Below, in pieces: positions 17,127 to 26,391 of a stretch of 64,000 nt of DNA. The translations under genes were made by a program, and so were the position numbers. The DNA is taken from NCBI RefSeq assembly GCF_014681765.1, contig NZ_CP061498.1, positions 1,426,001-1,490,000 on the forward strand, in the 5' to 3' direction. Within the stretch, counting starts at the first letter, position 1. The number at the start of each line of letters is the position of its first letter. The stretch is from Roseicitreum antarcticum (GTDB taxonomy: Bacteria; Pseudomonadota; Alphaproteobacteria; Rhodobacterales; Rhodobacteraceae). A model generated the notes under the pieces. That model was given only the letters and a program-made list of their open reading frames with translations. It searched no databases and was not told the origin of the DNA.

Positions 17127-18638
17127 TCAGCGGCTGGCGTTCAGGCCATCGCGCGTCTCGTCAGTGGCAAGCTGGGCATGCAGCGTCTGGAACTGCTCAT
17201 ACGCCACGGCGCGCTGATCGTTTTCCAGGTACGAATAGGCGCGCAGGATCGCCAGATCGCGGCGCAACGAACCGTTCTGCTGTTCCAGCGCGTTCAGATA
17301 GGCGATGGCCTGGCGATGCTCGCCCAGACGGAAGGCCCGCACCGCGCGCTGGTCCAGAATGATCGTCTCGGTGTCGCGGCGCTGCGTTGCCGTCAGCGGA
17401 GTCGCGGCGGAAACGGCAGCCGCCTGATCGGTCATGTTCATGCCCAGATAGGACAGCGACAGCCCGAAATTCGCATCGCGCTGCACCTCTGGCCCCAGGC
17501 CCGACCCTGCCCGGGCGACAGCGGCAAAGGCGGCCAGCGCTTCGGCCGGGCGGTCGTGGCTATAGGCGCACCAGCCGCGTTCGTAAAGCACCTCAAGCGA
17601 CTGCGGATTGGCGGACGTCGCCAGGCAGCGGCCCCAGGCCCCGGCCTCCTTGGCAGCGCGCACCGTGCCGATGCGCCCATCCCCGCGCAACGGCAGGCGG
17701 GCATAATCGGTGGCAGGGGCCTGCGTTGCGGTCTGAACGGCAGCCTGAACGGGGGCAGGTGTCGGCGCGGGCGCAGGTGCCGCCGCAACCCGCGCAGGCG
17801 CAGGGGCGGCGGATTGGGCGGCGGGTTGGGCTGCGGCGGGCGCACCGCCGCGCCCGGCGCGCAGCCGCGCCTCCAACTGGTTCAGCGCCGTGGTATTGCC
17901 CGGCGCCGCGCCGCGGGCGGCATCAAACAGCCCAGCCAACTGCGCGGGGCTCGCCACGGCATCGGCCTTTTCCAGCGTTGGCGCCTGATCGGACAGCGCG
18001 GTGCAAGAGGTCGCAACACCCTGATAGGTCGACACGGCATTGCCGGGCTGGTTCACCAGCGCGTACATCTCGGCCAGTTGCCAGGCATTGTTGATCCGGT
18101 CGCAGCGGAACATCTGGGGCGCACGGCGCGCAATGGCAATCGCCTCGGGCGCATTGCGGCCCGACACGGCGCGATCAAAGGCCGCCTGCGTCTCGTTCAG
18201 GTCCAGCACGCGCAGCATCTCGGCATCGGGCTGCCAGCCACCCGCCGCAGCGCGCCCCTGTTCGATCAGGTTGCGCGCTCCGGCAAAATCACCCCGTTCG
18301 ATCCGCGCCCAGATCGCGGCCTCATCCACCGACGGGCCGCTGGCCGGCGCCGGGGCGCGCAGATCGTTGAGGTCTGAGGGCGGGCGCCAGTCGGGGAAGG
18401 CGGTACGCAGACGGCGCATTTCGGCCTGCACCGCAGCTTGATCGTTCTGATCCAGGTAATAGATCAGGGCGCGCAGGTCGTTTGGCGTCGCGGTCTGCGC
18501 CCCGGCGGCCATGCTGAACGGCCCATGGACCGGCGCAGGCGTAAAGCCCACCAGTGCCAGCGCCAGCGCGGCCCCGGCCAACAACCGGGTCCTGCGCGGG
18601 GCCTTGCGCACCAAGGCGAAAATCGGTTCACGGGTCAT
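17127..18638 (-). CDS. Exported repeat protein of the cellulose operon
   Basis: A protein of 503 residues with an N-terminal export signal (RRTRLLAGAALALALVGF, cleavage near AAGAQTA). The body is Ala-rich and helical, with TPR-like helix pairs best seen at residues 400-500 (QRRDTETIILDQRAVRAFRLG, LILRAYSYLEN-type repeats) and a Pro/Ala-rich linker near residues 285-325. It is translationally coupled to the GH8 gene (ATGA overlap). By position it stands where a BcsC TPR subunit would be, but it is far shorter than BcsC (over 1000 residues) and shows no C-terminal beta-barrel. I infer a periplasmic scaffold role in cellulose export. The long upstream extension of the frame overlaps the GH8 gene and is spurious. 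Confidence 0.75.
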   Translation of the reverse strand: MTREPIFALVRKAPRRTRLLAGAALALALVGFTPAPVHGPFSMAAGAQTATPNDLRALIYYLDQNDQAAVQAEMRRLRTAFPDWRPPSDLNDLRAPAPASGPSVDEAAIWARIERGDFAGARNLIEQGRAAAGGWQPDAEMLRVLDLNETQAAFDRAVSGRNAPEAIAIARRAPQMFRCDRINNAWQLAEMYALVNQPGNAVSTYQGVATSCTALSDQAPTLEKADAVASPAQLAGLFDAARGAAPGNTTALNQLEARLRAGRGGAPAAAQPAAQSAAPAPARVAAAPAPAPTPAPVQAAVQTATQAPATDYARLPLRGDGRIGTVRAAKEAGAWGRCLATSANPQSLEVLYERGWCAYSHDRPAEALAAFAAVARAGSGLGPEVQRDANFGLSLSYLGMNMTDQAAAVSAATPLTATQRRDTETIILDQRAVRAFRLGEHRQAIAYLNALEQQNGSLRRDLAILRAYSYLENDQRAVAYEQFQTLHAQLATDETRDGLNASR

Positions 18639-19759
18639 AGCGGCACACATTCGGGCAAAATCTGATTGGCGGCGATCATCGCAAACATCTGCAAGGTCGC
18701 GGGGTAATAGGGCTGGCGCGTGCTGTAGGGCGGCATGTCGGCCCCGACACTGCCCGGCGCACGCACCGAACAGGTGACCAGCCCCGCCAACGCGCGGTAG
18801 CCTGCATCGGGACTGGATTCCAGCACCACGCCAGACGCGGGCTCCATCACCGTCGGCACGGGCGCGCCGGGCGTAACCGTACGGCCATAGACCGACGCCG
18901 CCTGCCGCACCGCCGGATGCTCCGACATGCCCGACCAGATCAGGAACAGCGGCACGCGCAACGCCTCGTACCCGCTGTTGGCCGACATGCGCGCCGACGG
19001 CCCCATCCCCGCAGGCGAGATATCGACCCAATCGGGGATCAACCCGCCACCCGCCAGCGTGGCCAGCAACGCATCCGCATCCTGCGCAGCGACACCCAAA
19101 GCGCTGACGCCGGTTCCCGCGGCAACCTCACGCATGGCCAGCGGCATGTAATAGGACGGGTTGACCGAGATCGCGTCATCATGCGCGAACCCGACCGACG
19201 CAGGCAGCATCACCAGCCGATCCCGGTCGGCGGGGTTGCGCACGATACAGGCCGCCGCCAGATCCTGCGCAACCTGCACCGCGCGGTCCAGATACCGCTG
19301 GTCGCCAAAAGCCCGCGCGGCACGCAACAGCGCCCAGGCATAGAACAGATCACCGTCGCTGGCGTTGTTGCGGTCCGGCACGGCATTCAGCGTGCCGGGC
19401 AGCCAGCGCCAGGACAACAGCCCGTCACCGCGCTGCTTCAGATGCATCTCGGTCCAGCCAAACATCGCGGCAAAGGCCTCGGGGTCGTTGAACTCGGTGG
19501 CAAGGACCATGCCATAGCCCTGCCCCTCGGAATGGCTGGAATCGCCTTGCAACCGGTCGATCACCCGGCCCGTGGCATCCAGATGCGTGGCTTTCCACGC
19601 CTGCCACAGCGGTCGCGCGCTGTCGGCCAGATTGACCGGCACCATCGCGCGGGCAGCCCCCGGCACGAAGGCCCCGGAAGCCAGCGCCGCAGCCGGGGCC
19701 ACAGCCCCCGCAGTCAGCAGGTTCGCACCAAGAATTTTCAGGCAATCGCGTCTGATCAT
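18635..19759 (-). CDS. bcsZ: GH8 endo-beta-1,4-glucanase of the cellulose operon
   Basis: Periplasmic cellulase of glycoside hydrolase family 8, required for proper cellulose output although it cleaves the product. The protein has 374 residues. The N-terminus MIRRDCLKILGANLLTAG is a twin-arginine-like signal (RRxCLK), which suggests folded export through Tat, followed by Ala-rich sequence to about residue 38. The catalytic acid region is SHSEGQGYGMVLA; NNASDGDLFYAWALLRAA holds the second conserved acidic motif, and PSYYMPLAMREV follows. It overlaps bcsB and the repeat-protein gene by four bases on either side. Confidence 0.9.
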   Translation of the reverse strand: MIRRDCLKILGANLLTAGAVAPAAALASGAFVPGAARAMVPVNLADSARPLWQAWKATHLDATGRVIDRLQGDSSHSEGQGYGMVLATEFNDPEAFAAMFGWTEMHLKQRGDGLLSWRWLPGTLNAVPDRNNASDGDLFYAWALLRAARAFGDQRYLDRAVQVAQDLAAACIVRNPADRDRLVMLPASVGFAHDDAISVNPSYYMPLAMREVAAGTGVSALGVAAQDADALLATLAGGGLIPDWVDISPAGMGPSARMSANSGYEALRVPLFLIWSGMSEHPAVRQAASVYGRTVTPGAPVPTVMEPASGVVLESSPDAGYRALAGLVTCSVRAPGSVGADMPPYSTRQPYYPATLQMFAMIAANQILPECVPL

Positions 19760-22107
19760 GTGTCATGCTCTCTGGTAGAAATGATAAGCCGAAGCGCCAG
19801 CGCAGCCGAGATCAGCGCGATGAAGAACACTCCGAAAACGTAGCTGATCGGCTGGGCCGAAACGAAATTCCCCATCGCATGGCGCGCATTCGCCAGGCTC
19901 CAGTCCTCCAGCAAGACCGGTTTGCGGTCGGGCGCGATCCAGCTTTGCCACTGGCCCGCATGGTCCAGCACCGCCACCTGCCCGTGCGGCCCGTCGAACG
20001 TGCCCGCCCGCCCCGAGATCAGGGCCGTGGCGATCTGCGTCATGTCCGACCCCGGGGCGCGCACCATCCAGATCGCATCGGGGCGCGTGCCGTCCAGCTG
20101 CATCAAGATCGCCTGCCCGCTCTGGGTGGCCATCCAGTCTTCCAACATCGTGCCCTTGCGCGGGAACAACCAGTAGGATGCCTCGGTCGCCACATCGCTC
20201 AGCGATTGCCCGATGCGCGAGAAAGCCGCAGTATACCCCTCGCTCTGACGCACGTTGATGAAGGGGTTGGGCGTGGTCGTTTCCGCCCCGGTACCCGTCT
20301 GCGCCCCGTTGCCCGTCTGCGCCCCGTTGCCCGTCTGCGCCCCGCCCGCAGGCGCCAGCAGCACATCCTCGATGATACGGCGGCTGATCGCGAAATCCCC
20401 GAAGGGAACCGAACCGAGGTCATCGAGCGACATCAGGTTCAGGCTGGCCAGCGCGGCCGGGCGCCCTCCGGCATCCCGCCCCATCTGGGCCCGCGACAAC
20501 GCCGAGGCCAGCATGATGCGGTCTTCCACACTGTAGGACCGCGCGCTCAGGTCATTGACCCGCAGGCTGTCAGGCCCCAGCGCGTTGAAGGCCAGCCCCA
20601 TGTCGGGCAGATACATCGACGGGCTGTAGGGCACATGCAGGGTCGAGGTCTCGCTGATCTCCAGAACCGGACCCTCGCTGACCGCACAGGGCAGATCGGC
20701 GGGCTGGCCGGGCAGCAGCACCTCGAAGGACAGCGTATTGACGCCCGCGCGCAGCAGCCGCGCCTCAAAGTCGATGGGGAACATGGTGATGTATTCCCCG
20801 CCCTCGCCGCGCAGTGGCAGCATGCGGATCGTCTCATTGTTCACGATCAGCAGCAGCATCGCCCCCTCGGGCAGCCCCTGCGCATAAACATAATCGAAGC
20901 GGATGCGCGCCTTTGCGGCGGTCAGCACCAGCCAGTCATCGGGCAGTCGGAAACTGTGGTCGCTGCGGTGATACCGCTGGCTGACGCGCAGCGTCTCAAA
21001 GCCGAATTCAGACAGCGCCACCTCGCGGTCCGCGTCGATCAGCACGGGGCGGGGCGACGGCGCGCGCGCGGCAAAAGCCAGCTCGGGCAGGTTCAACGCA
21101 CCCGGGGCCGCACCTTCGACGTATTCCACCACCATGACCTGCGCGCCATCGGCACCACGCTGGAATGAGACACGGTTGGCAAGACCCGGCACGAAGGTGA
21201 CACGGGCACGCGCGGCGGCTTCGCCCTCCAGGCTCCAATAAGGCGTGAAGCGGTAGACCAGCGGCGCACCGGCCATGACATTGCTCAGCCGCGCGCTGAT
21301 CAGCGACAGCCATTGTGACCGCGCCGCGCCCAGCCCTTCGGCCCCGCGCACCTCGACCCCACCGGGCTGAACCGCCTGCGCGGCCAGCCCCATCAGAAAC
21401 GCCTCGGGGCCTGTGGCCTGCAACGTGTCGCCCAGCGACAGCCCGCTGCCCGCCAGATCAATCTCGGACCACAGCGCAAAGGACGCTTCCGGCCCGCAAT
21501 AAATCCGGTGATGCTGCGCTACCGTGATCTGCACGTCGTTATGCCCGGCGCGCAGCGCGCCCGCAGGAATAGCGAACCGCGCGGGCGTGAACTCGGTGAA
21601 ATTCGCCAGTTCCAACGCACCGACGAAGGTGCCGTTGATGCTGACCCGCGCCTCGGACCGTTCAGGCAGCACATTGACGCTGGAAATCATGCTCAGCACC
21701 AGCGCGCGCTCCCCCGTCGGCAATGCGTCAGGGTCCGCCACGAAAAGCGAGAAATCCTCGACATGCCGCTCGCCGCTGAAGCGTAGCACGTTCGCGCGCA
21801 ACGCGTCACTGACCCGCAGCGCCCGCAAAGGCGACGCGATCAGCGGCGGCGGCGGCGCCACGTCGGGTTCGGGCGCGCGGCGTCGGTCGGCGCCGATGCG
21901 CATGTCCAGCAGGTTTTCTTGCATCTCGGGGCTCAGCGCGGGGCCGTCATCCACCGGCAACACGATCAACGGCGCGGCCGGCTGGCCCTGTGCCGCCGCA
22001 CCGACGGGCAGGCAGAACGCCGCCCCCAGCGTGACCGACAGCGCCAGGGCTGCCCCCTTGCCCGGCGCGCACTGCGCCTGCATCATCTGTGAAATCCGCC
22101 CGATCAT
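19756..22107 (-). CDS. bcsB: Cellulose synthase periplasmic subunit BcsB
   Basis: BcsB is a periplasmic, membrane-anchored partner that guides the glucan out of BcsA. The protein has 783 residues: a signal peptide (to about residue 40, ending VGAAAQG), paired carbohydrate-binding-like and flavodoxin-like domains (SGERHVEDFSLFVADPDAL; VSINGTFVGALELANF; HHRIYCGPEASFALWSEIDL), and a C-terminal membrane anchor (QPISYVFGVFFIALISAALA). Near residues 587-607 the repeat QTGNGAQTGNGAQTGTGA is encoded by an 18-bp unit present three times at 20293-20346. It overlaps bcsA by four bases. Confidence 0.93.
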   Translation of the reverse strand: MIGRISQMMQAQCAPGKGAALALSVTLGAAFCLPVGAAAQGQPAAPLIVLPVDDGPALSPEMQENLLDMRIGADRRRAPEPDVAPPPPLIASPLRALRVSDALRANVLRFSGERHVEDFSLFVADPDALPTGERALVLSMISSVNVLPERSEARVSINGTFVGALELANFTEFTPARFAIPAGALRAGHNDVQITVAQHHRIYCGPEASFALWSEIDLAGSGLSLGDTLQATGPEAFLMGLAAQAVQPGGVEVRGAEGLGAARSQWLSLISARLSNVMAGAPLVYRFTPYWSLEGEAAARARVTFVPGLANRVSFQRGADGAQVMVVEYVEGAAPGALNLPELAFAARAPSPRPVLIDADREVALSEFGFETLRVSQRYHRSDHSFRLPDDWLVLTAAKARIRFDYVYAQGLPEGAMLLLIVNNETIRMLPLRGEGGEYITMFPIDFEARLLRAGVNTLSFEVLLPGQPADLPCAVSEGPVLEISETSTLHVPYSPSMYLPDMGLAFNALGPDSLRVNDLSARSYSVEDRIMLASALSRAQMGRDAGGRPAALASLNLMSLDDLGSVPFGDFAISRRIIEDVLLAPAGGAQTGNGAQTGNGAQTGTGAETTTPNPFINVRQSEGYTAAFSRIGQSLSDVATEASYWLFPRKGTMLEDWMATQSGQAILMQLDGTRPDAIWMVRAPGSDMTQIATALISGRAGTFDGPHGQVAVLDHAGQWQSWIAPDRKPVLLEDWSLANARHAMGNFVSAQPISYVFGVFFIALISAALALRLIISTREHDT
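20293..20346 (-). repeat. 18-bp tandem repeat inside bcsB
   Basis: Three copies of an 18-bp unit (GCCCGTCTGCGCCCCGTT on the plus strand, with small changes in the first and last copies) encode an in-frame QTGNGA repeat. The segment is a flexible loop in BcsB, and copy number could vary without breaking the frame. Confidence 0.85.
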
Positions 22108-24776
22108 GTCGTAGACCTCCAGTCGGTCGAGAACATCGGCGCGCCACCGCCCTGCCCCGCATCGTCCTGACCTGATGTGTGCTGGCTCATCAAAGGTTGG
22201 CCCATTCCACCCTGCGCACCCTGCGCCTTCGGGTCCGTCCGGGACCCGCCAGGAACGGGCCCACCGGGAAGCTGCCCCCCAGGAAGCTGCCCACCGGGAA
22301 TCTGCCCACCGGGAACGGACCCGCCCTGCAATGGTCCGCCGTGACCGGGGCCACCCTGCGGCAGCGACGTCGGCGCCACGCCTTGCAACGGCACCGCAGG
22401 CGTCATCGCCGGGGCCGCGTGCTGTGACCGCGCGGCAGGCGAAATCGGCACGGGGCGCGCGGCGGGCGGCGGATCGAAAGCCTCGCCAAAGGCCAGAAGA
22501 TGCGCGGGCACCGCTTCCGACCGGCCCGAGATACGCTCGCGTTCACGCAGGCGGCGCAGACGCGCAGGCTCATTCTTGATGGCAATCGCGGTGTGCCAGA
22601 TGCCGCTGAACGCCAGCACGACGACATAGCCCATGCCGACCAGCAAACCCTTCTGACGGGTGCGACCCGCGCGGATCGCCTCCCAGACGGCACTGTCGCC
22701 AAAGATCAGATGCGCCACCGTTTCGCGCACGATCATCGGCTGGTCAGGGTCATATTTCACCCCCACCACATAGCTGTTGCCGGACCGCACCACCGATTGC
22801 ACCTGCACCCGCACGGCGTTTTCCAGATGCGGCGATTTTGGGAATTCCGGCGTGAAGAAGAACACGAAGCCCTTTTCGATCTTCGCCAGATCCTCGGGCC
22901 GCGTCTCGGGCGACGGGCGCAGGCTCAGCCGCGCGCCGCTGGTCGACGCATCGAGCACCGTCGCGCTGACAAATTGCTCTACCGACCGGCCCAGCGCGGC
23001 CACGGCGGGCACCTGCATCGGCACACGCGGTACGGCGCGGCGCTGCTGGCGTTCGGCCAGCACCCGCAACGATGCCGACACGATAAGGAAGTTGAACACC
23101 GCCCAGCCGCCGACGATCATCAAGATGTTGTGGTCGCCCGGATACAGCATCCAGCGCACCCCTGCCGCGATCACACCCAGCCCCGCCAGCACCCAGATCG
23201 TCAACAGCGGCGCATAGATCGGCGACAGGTAATCTTCCTCCAGCACCTCATCCTTCGCGGTCACGTTGAACTTGGCCGCGCGCGGCCTCCAGAAAGTCTT
23301 GAAAATCGCGCTGGCCAGATAGGGCGCCTGCGCCGTCTCATAAAGCTCCGAGATCAGCGGCCAGCGCACGCGGCCATAAAGCGCGTTTTGCACCATGAAG
23401 CTGATGGCCATGTAGCTGGTCATGTACACCAGCACTTCCTGAATCGTCGCCACAAAGATCTGCAGGCCAAAGAACAGATAGGCCAGCGGCGCCAGGATGA
23501 ACGTCAGCCGCACCAGCGGGAACAACCAGAACGTCATGGAGTTCAGGTAGCACAGCCGCTGCGTCATGCTCAGGCCCTTGCGGCGCAACGGGTTCTTCAA
23601 GATCAGCAGTTGCATCATCCCCGTCGCCCAGCGCCCGCGCTGTTCGATGAAACTGGTAAACGTCTCGGGTTGCAGCCCGGCAATCATGGCGTGATCGACA
23701 TAAAGGCTCTTCCAGCCCTGGCTGTGGATTTCCAGCGCGGTTTCGGCATCCTCGGTGATGGTCTCACCGGCAAAACCGCCCACGCTGTCCAGCGCCTCGC
23801 GCCGCAGCACGGCGGCCGAACCGCAGAAGAACGCGCCCCCCCAACGGTCCAGCCCCCGGTGCCCCTGATGATAGAACATCTCGTTTTCCGGCGGGCAATC
23901 CTTGCGCAGCCCGATGTTGCGGTCGATCGGGTCGGGGTTGAGGAAGAAGTGCGGCGTCTGCACCAGAAACAGCTTCGGATCCTGCACGAAATACCCCACG
24001 GTACGCGCCAGAAAGTCGCGCGCGGGTACGTGGTCGGCATCGAACACCACCACCAGATCGCCGTTCAGCCGCTCCAGCGCCGAAGACATGTTGCCAGCCT
24101 TCGCACTCTCGTTGCGCGCCCGCGTCATGTAAAGAACGCCCAGATCGTTGCACAAAGCCTGCAACGCGCGCCGCCGTGCGCGCGACCGCTCGGCCAGCCC
24201 GGCATCGTCGGAATTGCAGCGCTGATCGGTGCCGCCGTCATCGCACAGAACCACCGTGCGCTTGTGTGCGGGGTAATGCATGTTCTTCGCCGCCGACAGC
24301 GTGACGCTCAGCATCTCCACCGGCTCGTTGTAGCTGGGAACCAGAATATCCACCGTGGGCAGATCGGCGGCGGCCACCTTGGGGGGCAGCGTGCGCTCGA
24401 TCGGGTCGGCGGTCATGAAAGAGCTGAGGAAAAACACCATGATTGCATAGGTTTCCACCGCAAACAGCAGCATCGCGGCGGCAAACGACACCGGGTATTC
24501 CGGTGCGGGCAGCGTCTCCATCACGCGCCAGGACCAGTAGCGCATCACCACCAGACTGGCGATGGACAGCAGCGCGAAGCGCGCGACCATGTTGCGGTTG
24601 GTCACGGGTTTCAGCACCGCCACCACCAACACCGCCGCCAGCCCCAGAATCCCCTGCACCGCCGTCGATGTCGGGATGCTGACAAATGCCAGAAGCGGGA
24701 TCATCAGCAAAAGCCAGATGGCGAAGATCAACATCTCTCCGGTCTTCAGCGGTCGGTTGGCGATGAATGCACTCAT
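22104..24776 (-). CDS. bcsA: Cellulose synthase catalytic subunit (UDP-forming) BcsA
   Basis: Inner-membrane GT2 synthase that polymerises glucose from UDP-glucose and moves the chain through its own channel. The protein has 890 residues. Membrane helices flank the GT2 domain (residues about 140-400) with SYNEPVEML, VVFDADHVPARDF (DxD near 246), ITEDAETALE (TED near 340) and QRGRWATGM (QxxRW near 377). A C-terminal PilZ domain has RRAVPR near 580 and DASTSGARLSL near 608, so activation by cyclic di-GMP is expected. After an amphipathic segment, about 150 residues from 740 onward are Pro/Gly/Gln-rich, with a PGG pentapeptide repeat. The well-studied Rhodobacter sphaeroides enzyme is about 100 residues shorter. 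Confidence 0.96.
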   Translation of the reverse strand: MSAFIANRPLKTGEMLIFAIWLLLMIPLLAFVSIPTSTAVQGILGLAAVLVVAVLKPVTNRNMVARFALLSIASLVVMRYWSWRVMETLPAPEYPVSFAAAMLLFAVETYAIMVFFLSSFMTADPIERTLPPKVAAADLPTVDILVPSYNEPVEMLSVTLSAAKNMHYPAHKRTVVLCDDGGTDQRCNSDDAGLAERSRARRRALQALCNDLGVLYMTRARNESAKAGNMSSALERLNGDLVVVFDADHVPARDFLARTVGYFVQDPKLFLVQTPHFFLNPDPIDRNIGLRKDCPPENEMFYHQGHRGLDRWGGAFFCGSAAVLRREALDSVGGFAGETITEDAETALEIHSQGWKSLYVDHAMIAGLQPETFTSFIEQRGRWATGMMQLLILKNPLRRKGLSMTQRLCYLNSMTFWLFPLVRLTFILAPLAYLFFGLQIFVATIQEVLVYMTSYMAISFMVQNALYGRVRWPLISELYETAQAPYLASAIFKTFWRPRAAKFNVTAKDEVLEEDYLSPIYAPLLTIWVLAGLGVIAAGVRWMLYPGDHNILMIVGGWAVFNFLIVSASLRVLAERQQRRAVPRVPMQVPAVAALGRSVEQFVSATVLDASTSGARLSLRPSPETRPEDLAKIEKGFVFFFTPEFPKSPHLENAVRVQVQSVVRSGNSYVVGVKYDPDQPMIVRETVAHLIFGDSAVWEAIRAGRTRQKGLLVGMGYVVVLAFSGIWHTAIAIKNEPARLRRLRERERISGRSEAVPAHLLAFGEAFDPPPAARPVPISPAARSQHAAPAMTPAVPLQGVAPTSLPQGGPGHGGPLQGGSVPGGQIPGGQLPGGQLPGGPVPGGSRTDPKAQGAQGGMGQPLMSQHTSGQDDAGQGGGAPMFSTDWRSTT
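22261..22320 (-). repeat. 15-bp tandem repeat in the BcsA tail
   Basis: Four consecutive 15-bp units (type CCACCGGGAAGCTGC on the plus strand) encode PGG(Q/S)x pentapeptides near residues 819-839 of BcsA. Flanking sequence contains further degenerate PGG copies. Confidence 0.85.
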
Positions 24777-24815
24777 GAAAAAATACCCTGAATCCGTATG
24801 AGAAATTGCCTTGAA

Positions 24816-25610
24816 TTAATTGCGCAGGCCCGGCGACATCGGCCCGGCAAAGGGCGTCTGGGCGTAGGTGCCGCCCGCGCCGCTCTGCGCGATGCCGCGC
24901 GCGGTGACGGGGTCCAGCGCGGCCTGCACGCTGCCCTGTACGCAGTTGCGCATCATCACGTCCAGCGCGTCGGTGCCGCGTGGCAGCGGCCGCGCGCCCA
25001 CGGTCATGCGGCGGATCGCCAGCACGCAGATCGTATCGGTGCCCAGCCGCTCGGTGGCGTACACATAGCTGCCCAGGCTGTCCTGCCCGGTTTCCAGCTG
25101 CGCATTGCTGATCCGCTGAAACGGATAGGGCGCGCCACCAAACCGTTCCAGCACCTGCGCCAGGTCGAACCGCGCCAGGTTGATCGTGCTGGCAGTCTGG
25201 GCGCGCACCAGAATCTGGTTGTCACCCGCCACGCTGGTATTATTGGGCAGCGCGATCAGTTGTTCCGCGCCGCGCCCCAGGGCGCGTTCAAACACCAACG
25301 GCGCCGCAGGCACATTGATAAACGCGCGTGAGGCCGGGACGATCTGGTATTGCGCGGTATCCTCGATCACATCCATCGACACCCGCGCATCCGACCCGCT
25401 GGGCGCGACCATCTGCGCAACCTCGCAGCCCGCCAGCAGCGTCACCACCAACAGGCCCGGCCGCGCACCCCCGAAGGACCGCCCGAAAAACTGCTTCAAG
25501 AATTGACGGAAGAACTGGCGCATCCGGCGCTGCGCATGGCGCTGCTCCGTGTCGCACGCACCTTGCGCGCACGCCGCTTCAACAGCGTTGCCGCCGCTTT
25601 CAGTCATCAT
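24816..25610 (-). CDS. bcsN: Cellulose biosynthesis lipoprotein BcsN
   Basis: A protein of up to 264 residues with a lipobox: GLLVVTLLAGCEVAQ places the lipidated Cys near residue 62 (or near 33 from the internal start). The body matches the BcsN family known from rhizobial and rhodobacterial cellulose operons (SYVYATERLGTDTICVLAIR; RGTDALDVMMRNCVQGSV). Its exact role is not established; a periplasmic accessory to BcsA/BcsB is inferred. The Met at 25523 (MRQFFRQFLKQFF) gives a more usual signal-peptide length, whereas the first ATG has a purine-rich GGGTAGGG upstream; either is possible. It is the first gene of the operon, 39 bp before bcsA. Confidence 0.8.
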   Translation of the reverse strand: MMTESGGNAVEAACAQGACDTEQRHAQRRMRQFFRQFLKQFFGRSFGGARPGLLVVTLLAGCEVAQMVAPSGSDARVSMDVIEDTAQYQIVPASRAFINVPAAPLVFERALGRGAEQLIALPNNTSVAGDNQILVRAQTASTINLARFDLAQVLERFGGAPYPFQRISNAQLETGQDSLGSYVYATERLGTDTICVLAIRRMTVGARPLPRGTDALDVMMRNCVQGSVQAALDPVTARGIAQSGAGGTYAQTPFAGPMSPGLRN

Positions 25611-26204
25611 TGCGAATGCCCTACCCGGTCATCCCCGGGATCATCGCTTCCGGCGCGGCGGGGTTTTCCCCGCTCGGTTCTCCGAAAAACACGATACCCA
25701 TGTATGGGGACGGTTTATGTTGCTGCCTCAGATCGTCTTTTTGTTGTCTCAAGATACCGAATCATCGGCATCAGAGCAACTGGCAATGCAGCGCGACTGA
25801 ATTTTGACGCGTTTCTCCGGGCACGAGGCGCATCCGCTAACTGCCCGGTCTGGTTGCATAATTGGCGGGGTTTGATTACTTGAGCGCCGCTTAGGCTGCA
25901 AAATGCACCGTCTCGCCCAACCTCGCGCACGCAAGGGTTGAGGCAAGTGTAAATGGGTCGCGCAATAGGTGTGCAAAGACTTCTGAAACCTGTGCCAATA
26001 ATGCAACATTGTTTCTTTTCTGGCGACAATCGGGGTTTTTGTCACCTCAACCTCCACCGCCGCGCACCGCAGCAGGCGCGGAACCCGCCTGCAAACCTGC
26101 AACGGCACTGGCAACGCAACGGCAATGGCAGGCCAAAGCGCGGAATCCCGCGCGCGCCCGCGCAGGCAAGACCAACGACGCGAAGCGCCCGCCCCACACC
26201 GTCA
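25611..26204. other. Upstream region of the bcs operon
   Basis: About 590 bp with no supported gene, AT-richer than its surroundings in 25700-26050. A palindromic hairpin (GCGGGG-TTTT-CCCCGC) lies at 25658-25673, in the leader of bcsN. The bcs promoter must be here; I could not fix a -35/-10 pair with confidence, and I saw no known cyclic di-GMP riboswitch structure. Confidence 0.5.
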
Positions 26205-26325
26205 GACAGGTGCCCGGTTTGCGACAGCTTGAGGGGGATTGTCTTCATCAATCGTAAGGGCTTGCGGTGGCGTGACGCGTCCGGGAAATACGGCCCTCAT
26301 TGGACGCTTTACACCAGATGCCGGG
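26205..26325 (+). pseudogene. IS5-family transposase remnant
   Basis: The plus-strand frame reads SLRGIVFINRKGLRWRDASG followed by KYGPHWTLYTR, which matches the N-terminal helix-turn-helix part of IS5-type (IS427-like) transposases, where the usual text is close to GIIFINRNGLRWRDAPxEYGPHKTLYNR. The match covers only about 35-38 codons. Nothing resembling the DDE catalytic domain follows, and no start or terminal inverted repeat was found. It is a truncated scar, 67 bp from the end of the adjacent ABC operon. Confidence 0.75.
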
Positions 26326-26352
26326 GCCTGAACGCCTCAGCTTCATAGCGCG

Positions 26353-26381
26353 GGACAAAGCGGCGTATCGCCGCTTTGTCC
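26353..26381. repeat. Perfect 13-bp hairpin after the PAAT binding-protein gene
   Basis: GGACAAAGCGGCG and its exact complement are separated by TAT. It lies 11 bp beyond the stop codon of the binding-protein gene, with no T-tract on either strand. It could end the ABC transcript or protect its 3' end. Confidence 0.75.
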
Positions 26382-26391
26382 ATAAACAAGA

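Noticed and set aside
25617-25720. Phage-tail-like peptide on the plus strand (VIPGIIASGAAGF)
   Set aside because: Only a short stretch in the leader of bcsN looks suggestive; no other phage gene is present and the frame has no start signals.
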